This document shows, one piece after another, positions 42,647 through 46,475 of a DNA stretch of 46,475 nucleotides; position 1 is the first letter of the stretch, and each line of letters opens with the position of its first letter. The notes beneath the pieces were generated by a model. It had not been told where the DNA came from. It did no database searches and was given only the letters and a program-made list of their open reading frames with translations. This DNA is from an uncultured Clostridia bacterium. Lineage in GTDB: Bacteria > Bacillota > Clostridia > TANB77 > CAG-508. The position numbers and the translations under genes were made by a program. Where the stretch lies: assembly GCA_944390535.1 (NCBI GenBank), contig CALXQV010000055.1:1-46475 (forward strand), in the 5' to 3' direction.

Positions 42647-44692
42647 ATGATAGATTTAGAGAAAGACGTAAAATATATAAAAGGTGTCGGACCTAATAGA
42701 GTGAAGTTATTAAATAAATTAGGTATATTTACATTAAAAGATTTAATGACATATTACCCAAGAACCTATGAAGATAGAAGTAAGCCAAAACATATTGCAG
42801 AATGTATAGATGGAGAGGAAACATTAATTGAGGCATATGCTAGTGGAAGAATGAGTGATGTGAGACTGAGAGGAAAAACCATGCAGAAACTGATTATTAG
42901 AGACGAAACAGGTGTAGCAACGGCTGTTTGGTTTAATCAAAGCTATTTGAAAAATAAGTTTGAACAAGGAAAGAAATATACCTTTTATGGAAAAATAAAT
43001 AATCATTTTGGGAAAATTACAATAAATTCACCCGTTTTTGATGAAGAAGGAAAAACATCCAACACAGGAAAAATTATACCAATATATCCATTGACTTTTA
43101 GCTTATCTCAAAATACGATTAGGAAGATTATGGAAAATGGGATAAAAGAAGTAGAAGGAAATTTATCAGAAACATTACCAGAATATATATTAGAAGAATA
43201 CAAATTAGAAAGTATTAATAAAGCAACAAAAAATATACATTTTCCGAAAGAATTCAAAGACTTTTATGTGGCGAGAAATCGATTGGCTTTCGAAGAACTA
43301 TTAACCATGCAATTAGCATTATTAAAACTAAAAAATAGCTATATGAATGAAGAAAAAGGAATACAATTTAGTAAAGATGTACATATGTCAGATATTATTC
43401 ACAAATTACCATTTCGTTTAACCAACGCACAAACAAGAGTATTAGAAGAAATTGATCATAATATGGAATCTGATAAACCAATGAATCGATTGTTACAAGG
43501 AGATGTTGGTTCAGGAAAAACCGTTATTGCTATGTGTGCAGCATATAAAGCAGTAAAATGTGGATATCAAGCAGCCATTATGGCACCAACAGCTATACTT
43601 GCAACACAACATTTAGAAAATTTTAAAAACATATTTGATGAATTGGATATCAAATGTGAGTTATTAATTTCAGCTATGACAAAAAAGAAAAAAACAGAAT
43701 TATTAGAAAGATTAAAAAATGGCGAAATTGATATTTTAATTGGAACCCATGCTTTATTACAGGAAAATGTAGAATTTAAAAATTTAGGATTAGTCGTAAC
43801 AGATGAACAACACCGTTTTGGTGTAAAACAGAGAACAACCATTGTTGAAAAAGGGCAAAATCCAGATGTATTGGTCATGACAGCGACACCAATTCCTAGA
43901 ACATTAGCATTAATATTATATGGGGACTTAGATATTTCTATTATTGATGAATTACCACCAAATAGAAAAAAAATTGATACATTTGCAGTAACAAAAGGAA
44001 TGGAAGAGAGAATTCATCATTTTATCAAAGCACAATTAAAAGAAGGTAGGCAAGCATATATTGTATGTCCATTAGTAGAGGAAAATGAAGAACTAGATTT
44101 AAAATCAGTAGAAAAGTTATATGAAAGATGTAAAACAGAAATTTTTCCAGAGTACAGAGTGGAATACATTCATGGAAAAATGAAAGCAAAAGATAAAGAT
44201 GAGATTATGATGAAATTTAAAAATAAAGAAATCGATATATTGATCTCAACGACTGTTATTGAGGTAGGCGTAGATGTACCAAATGCCAATATTATGGTAA
44301 TAGAAGATGCACAAAGGTTTGGACTTGCACAATTGCATCAATTAAGAGGAAGAGTGGGAAGAGGAGAATATAAATCTTATTGTATCTTAAAATATGAAGG
44401 TACAGGCGAAACGGTTAGAAAAAGAATGAAAGTTATGTGTGATACGAATGATGGTTTTGTTATTTCTGAAAAAGATTTGGAGCTAAGAGGTTCTGGTGAC
44501 TTTTTTGGAACAATGCAACATGGACTTCCAGAGTTTAAGATTGCTAATTTATTTGAAGATATGAATATATTAAAAGTGGCTCAGGAAGCTGCCATTACGA
44601 TTATGAATGAAGATCCAAAATTAGAAAAAGAAAAAAATGTAAGACTAAAAAGATTAATTAGAGATAAATTTACAAAGAGAATAGAGATATAA
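42647..44692 (+). CDS. recG: ATP-dependent DNA helicase RecG
   Basis: 681 residues, the usual length. The wedge OB domain (about 1-150; YIKGVGPNRVKLLNKLGI at the very start, ETGVATAVWFNQSYLK) leads to the SF2 helicase core: motif I GDVGSGKTVIA, motif II TDEQHRFGVKQR (DEQH box), motif III TATPIPRT, motif V STTVIEVGVDVPNA and motif VI QLRGRVGRGEYKS. It reverses stalled replication forks and branch-migrates junctions. ruvC and holA nearby also serve replication and repair, but in separate transcripts. It ends just before the promoter of the higher-GC gene 3. Confidence 0.98.
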   Translation: MIDLEKDVKYIKGVGPNRVKLLNKLGIFTLKDLMTYYPRTYEDRSKPKHIAECIDGEETLIEAYASGRMSDVRLRGKTMQKLIIRDETGVATAVWFNQSYLKNKFEQGKKYTFYGKINNHFGKITINSPVFDEEGKTSNTGKIIPIYPLTFSLSQNTIRKIMENGIKEVEGNLSETLPEYILEEYKLESINKATKNIHFPKEFKDFYVARNRLAFEELLTMQLALLKLKNSYMNEEKGIQFSKDVHMSDIIHKLPFRLTNAQTRVLEEIDHNMESDKPMNRLLQGDVGSGKTVIAMCAAYKAVKCGYQAAIMAPTAILATQHLENFKNIFDELDIKCELLISAMTKKKKTELLERLKNGEIDILIGTHALLQENVEFKNLGLVVTDEQHRFGVKQRTTIVEKGQNPDVLVMTATPIPRTLALILYGDLDISIIDELPPNRKKIDTFAVTKGMEERIHHFIKAQLKEGRQAYIVCPLVEENEELDLKSVEKLYERCKTEIFPEYRVEYIHGKMKAKDKDEIMMKFKNKEIDILISTTVIEVGVDVPNANIMVIEDAQRFGLAQLHQLRGRVGRGEYKSYCILKYEGTGETVRKRMKVMCDTNDGFVISEKDLELRGSGDFFGTMQHGLPEFKIANLFEDMNILKVAQEAAITIMNEDPKLEKEKNVRLKRLIRDKFTKRIEI

Positions 44693-44695
44693 TAT

Positions 44696-44745
44696 TTGAG
44701 AATTTATGTAAATTATGATATAATAAAGTCATGTCTTATGACATG
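44696..44745 (+). promoter_or_regulatory. Promoter and operator candidate of cassette gene 3
   Basis: TTGAGA (44696-44701), a 17-bp spacer, TATAAT (44719-44724), then the inverted repeat CATGTC-TTAT-GACATG (44730-44745) covering the start site. Confidence 0.7.
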
Positions 44746-44802
44746 TGTAATATAAAGGGAAAATATTTCCCAGTTTTAATCAAAAGAAAAGGAGGCACAT
44801 GT

Positions 44803-45429
44803 ATGTGTAAAAAGAATCTTATTATGGAAATGAAACAGCGAAGAGGCTATGCAGAAATGCGGTTACTTTTTCGACGAACGAATGTAAACTTCAATTGCGT
44901 GGGTGAGTCGTTGCTTGAAATAGCAGTGATGAGCTATTTGAAAGACCCGACCTTGAATGAGGAAGAGCTGATACAGATTGCAAAAGATAATGCACCTATG
45001 CAAATTCCAATAGGCGTATCGGTATATGGTGCCATTGCAGATTCTTTGCAGAATGTGTACACGCATAAGAGCCAAAAGCTCGAAAAAGAGAACCTTGTTA
45101 TGTTCTATATTTCAAGTATAGCAAATGAAATCAGAATAGATGCTATGCTTGAAACAAAAGAAGCCGAAGAAGGCATAGACGCGACAGTAGAGGAGAGAGA
45201 CCTGATGACTGCTGTATGTAAAAGGCATATGCATAAGCCTGAGGATACCTTTAAAGAGGTCTTAAATCATGTGGCTGGAAAGAATGGCTATGAGGACATT
45301 GATGTAATGATAAGAAAATTGAGAAAATATCTGAAAATCAATACCGAGGTTAACATGACGATAGCGATAACAGAACTCTCTGATTTTGCAGATGTTATCT
45401 TAGAAGAAAAAGATAAGTTAGTTTTTTAA
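44803..45429 (+). CDS. Hypothetical helical protein, higher-GC cassette gene 3
   Basis: 208 residues, predicted almost all alpha-helical and soluble. Visible blocks are MEMKQRRGYAEMRLLFRRTN, EEELIQIAKDNAPMQIPIGV, EEGIDATVEERDLMTAVCKR and KINTEVNMTIAITELSDFAD. The start at 44803 follows AAAAGGAGG; the in-frame ATG at 44731 lies in the promoter's downstream palindrome. GC is higher than in the flanking genes and codons are less AT-biased. It has its own promoter, palindrome and terminator (45451). I do not recognise the family. Confidence 0.7.
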   Translation: MCKKNLIMEMKQRRGYAEMRLLFRRTNVNFNCVGESLLEIAVMSYLKDPTLNEEELIQIAKDNAPMQIPIGVSVYGAIADSLQNVYTHKSQKLEKENLVMFYISSIANEIRIDAMLETKEAEEGIDATVEERDLMTAVCKRHMHKPEDTFKEVLNHVAGKNGYEDIDVMIRKLRKYLKINTEVNMTIAITELSDFADVILEEKDKLVF

Positions 45430-45450
45430 ATATTCTTTCTCATTTCCAGG

Positions 45451-45485
45451 AAAGAAGGTGTTGCAAGACACCTTCTTTTCTTTTA
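45451..45485 (+). terminator. Rho-independent terminator
   Basis: The 11-bp stem AAAGAAGGTGT / ACACCTTCTTT with loop TGCAAG, then TTCTTTTAT. It ends cassette gene 3. Confidence 0.85.
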
Positions 45486-45678
45486 TAGTATATAAAAATT
45501 GCTTCATTCTAAAATACATGTAATACTACAAAAAACAAAATGTAAAAAATGTAAAAACAATATATATTAAAAATAGACTTTGGTAAAAAATAAGTATAAA
45601 CAGATGTAAAATATTGTAAAATAAAAAAATATTGAAGCAGAAAAACTTTAGGAACAATCAAAGCTAAGGAGGAAAAAA

Positions 45679-46023
45679 ATGACAAAAGAAGCAGGATACG
45701 TAGCATTAAAAGAAGAAAGTGAAGCACGGTCTGTTATATCACAGTTAGGCTTGAATAGAGAATTAAGAGGTACACATATTATTCAAGAATTTGTGATAGG
45801 AAAAAGAAAAACAGAAAATTTAAGTAACCTAGAGGTAGAGATGGTTTTAAGTGCATGGGAAACTAGGCACTATGTACCAAGAAAACTGATTATGGCGGGT
45901 GAAAAAGTACAATTAATGGTTGATAATCTGAATTTTTCAGAAGAAAATGAGGAAAATGCCGAAAAATTTAACAGGAATAAGGTAAAACTTATTGAAAGAT
46001 ATGTTAAGACAATTCGTGCTTGA
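45679..46023 (+). CDS. Hypothetical soluble protein
   Basis: 114 residues, charged and helical: SVISQLGLNRELRGTHIIQE, NLEVEMVLSAWETRHYVPRK and KVKLIERYVKTIRA. AAGGAGG precedes the start. Upstream is a 249-bp AT-rich gap with no clear gene. It ends before a strong terminator. I do not recognise the family. Confidence 0.6.
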   Translation: MTKEAGYVALKEESEARSVISQLGLNRELRGTHIIQEFVIGKRKTENLSNLEVEMVLSAWETRHYVPRKLIMAGEKVQLMVDNLNFSEENEENAEKFNRNKVKLIERYVKTIRA

Positions 46024-46044
46024 ACAAGGAATAGGTCATTAAGG

Positions 46045-46083
46045 TAGGCGTTAAGGTTCTCTTAACGCCTATTGACTTTTTAG
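46045..46083 (+). terminator. Rho-independent terminator
   Basis: The perfect 11-bp stem TAGGCGTTAAG / CTTAACGCCTA (loop GTTCT) is followed by TTGACTTTTTT. The same TTGACT also fits as a -35 box for the next gene. Confidence 0.8.
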
Positions 46084-46100
46084 AAAAAACATATTAATAT
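46072..46100 (+). promoter_or_regulatory. Sigma-A promoter
   Basis: TTGACT at 46072-46077, a 17-bp spacer and TAATAT at 46095-46100, upstream of the small membrane protein at 46133. It overlaps the tail of the preceding terminator. Confidence 0.55.
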
Positions 46101-46132
46101 ATATCTATAAAGTAAAAAGGATGTCGATATAT

Positions 46133-46324
46133 ATGTTTCAATTAATTATAAAATTAATTGGTTTAATAATGGTTTTAGTAGGTGTTATTTTAATATATGA
46201 TGCAAGAATAATTACAAAAAAATTCTTTGGATTTGGAGACCAAAATGAGGGTTCATATGGATTAAAAATGATAGGATTTATATTAGCAATAGTAGGTGGT
46301 TTAATAATTTATTTTTCAATGTAA
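46133..46324 (+). CDS. Small two-helix membrane protein
   Basis: 63 residues with hydrophobic spans at about 2-24 and 48-62, joined by ITKKFFGFGDQNEGSYGLK. The start at 46133 is preferred because AAGG at 46117-46120 abuts the alternative ATG at 46121. It lies alone before the tRNA gene. I do not recognise a named family. Confidence 0.6.
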   Translation: MFQLIIKLIGLIMVLVGVILIYDARIITKKFFGFGDQNEGSYGLKMIGFILAIVGGLIIYFSM

Positions 46325-46339
46325 AATTCATAAAAACTA

Positions 46340-46369
46340 TTGACAATGAAAATAGATTTGTGCTAATAT
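46340..46369 (+). promoter_or_regulatory. Promoter of tRNA-Leu
   Basis: TTGACA at 46340-46345, an 18-bp spacer ending in TGC (extended -10), and TAATAT at 46364-46369, 21 bp before the tRNA. Confidence 0.7.
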
Positions 46370-46390
46370 ATTTATTGTTAGTTTATATAT

Positions 46391-46474
46391 GCGGATGTGG
46401 CGGAACTGGTAGACGCGCTGGTCTTAGGAACCAGTGCCAACGGCGTGGGGGTTCGAGTCCCTTCATCCGCACCA
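46391..46474 (+). tRNA. tRNA-Leu (anticodon UAG)
   Basis: The acceptor arm GCGGATG (46391-46397) pairs with CATCCGC (46464-46470), followed by A and an encoded CCA (46472-46474). The anticodon loop CTTAGGA lies in the stem GCTGGT/ACCAGT, so the anticodon is TAG (46425-46427) and reads CUN leucine codons. The T loop GTTCGAGTC and a long variable arm (class II) are present. Confidence 0.97.
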
Positions 46475-46475
46475 A

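Noticed and set aside
1-46475. CRISPR array, rRNA, complete IS element or prophage
   Set aside because: No regularly spaced direct repeats, no rRNA sequence, no transposase or integrase and no phage structural genes are seen on either strand.
1-46475. A DGR reverse transcriptase within the window
   Set aside because: No frame contains reverse transcriptase motifs such as the [YF]xDD box in a suitable context, so the proposed variable genes could only be remote targets.

Overview
This 46.5 kb window is AT-rich chromosomal DNA from a Gram-positive, probably spore-forming member of the Clostridia. The evidence is low-GC codon use (AGA for Arg, TTA for Leu), strong AGGAGG-type ribosome binding sites, a SleB-type spore cortex hydrolase, a Bce-type peptide-sensing system, and single-copy housekeeping genes of Firmicutes type (pyrG, trmB, nadD-nadE, murB-yvcK, ruvC, holA, recG). 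I cannot name a genus. The pilin-like genes look like those of uncultured gut Clostridia.

Layout. 1-0.5 kb: a toxin resembling type III toxin-antitoxin toxins, cut off from any upstream RNA antitoxin by the window edge. 0.66-5.4 kb: a membrane-anchored protein, an acyl-CoA synthetase, and an XRE regulator / DUF4097 / small membrane protein operon. 5.5-8.9 kb: an accessory patch with a decayed methyltransferase, then MarR regulator + radical SAM protein + DUF1848 protein (a 'radical SAM mobile pair' arrangement), a 31-residue membrane peptide and the decayed tail of a second DUF1848 copy. 9.0-10.6 kb: a prepilin-like protein with an FGE/C-type-lectin-like end. 10.9-18.1 kb: a Bce-type two-component system and ABC exporter followed by a second ABC transporter. 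18.1-21.5 kb: an unknown gene, a TetR fragment and a DUF11 surface-type protein with a cysteine-rich tail. 21.7-23.5 kb: NAD synthesis (nadD, nadE) and a CsaA-like tRNA-binding protein. 23.6-26.5 kb: a small Cys-rich gene, a DUF1836 gene and a second acyl-CoA synthetase. 26.6-28.2 kb: a second prepilin-like protein. 28.4-30.8 kb: trmB and pyrG. 30.9-33.3 kb: a higher-GC gene, a small membrane protein and an SPFH/NfeD pair. 33.5-38.6 kb: a third prepilin-like gene with murB, yvcK and a glycogen debranching enzyme. 38.6-44.7 kb: a long inverted repeat, ruvC, holA, a possible Cys protease-like protein, sleB and recG. 44.7-46.5 kb: a higher-GC gene, two small genes and tRNA-Leu(UAG).

The main lead is the pair of prepilin-like genes at 9.4 and 26.9 kb. 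Each has a class III-type prepilin N terminus fused to an FGE-like or DUF6273-like domain. In each, the extreme 3' end changes composition, with many NNY codons and CGC arginines where the rest of the gene uses AGA. This is what variable regions of diversity-generating retroelements (DGRs) look like. No reverse transcriptase or template repeat is present here, so they would be remote targets. Both genes also follow a related 190-200 bp element that ends in inverted repeats. Other leads are a pyrG leader whose first transcribed C follows an A9 run (a possible CTP-sensing slippage attenuator), three isolated higher-GC single-gene cassettes with the same promoter-palindrome-gene-terminator design, and Bce-type response-regulator boxes at both promoters of the Bce locus.
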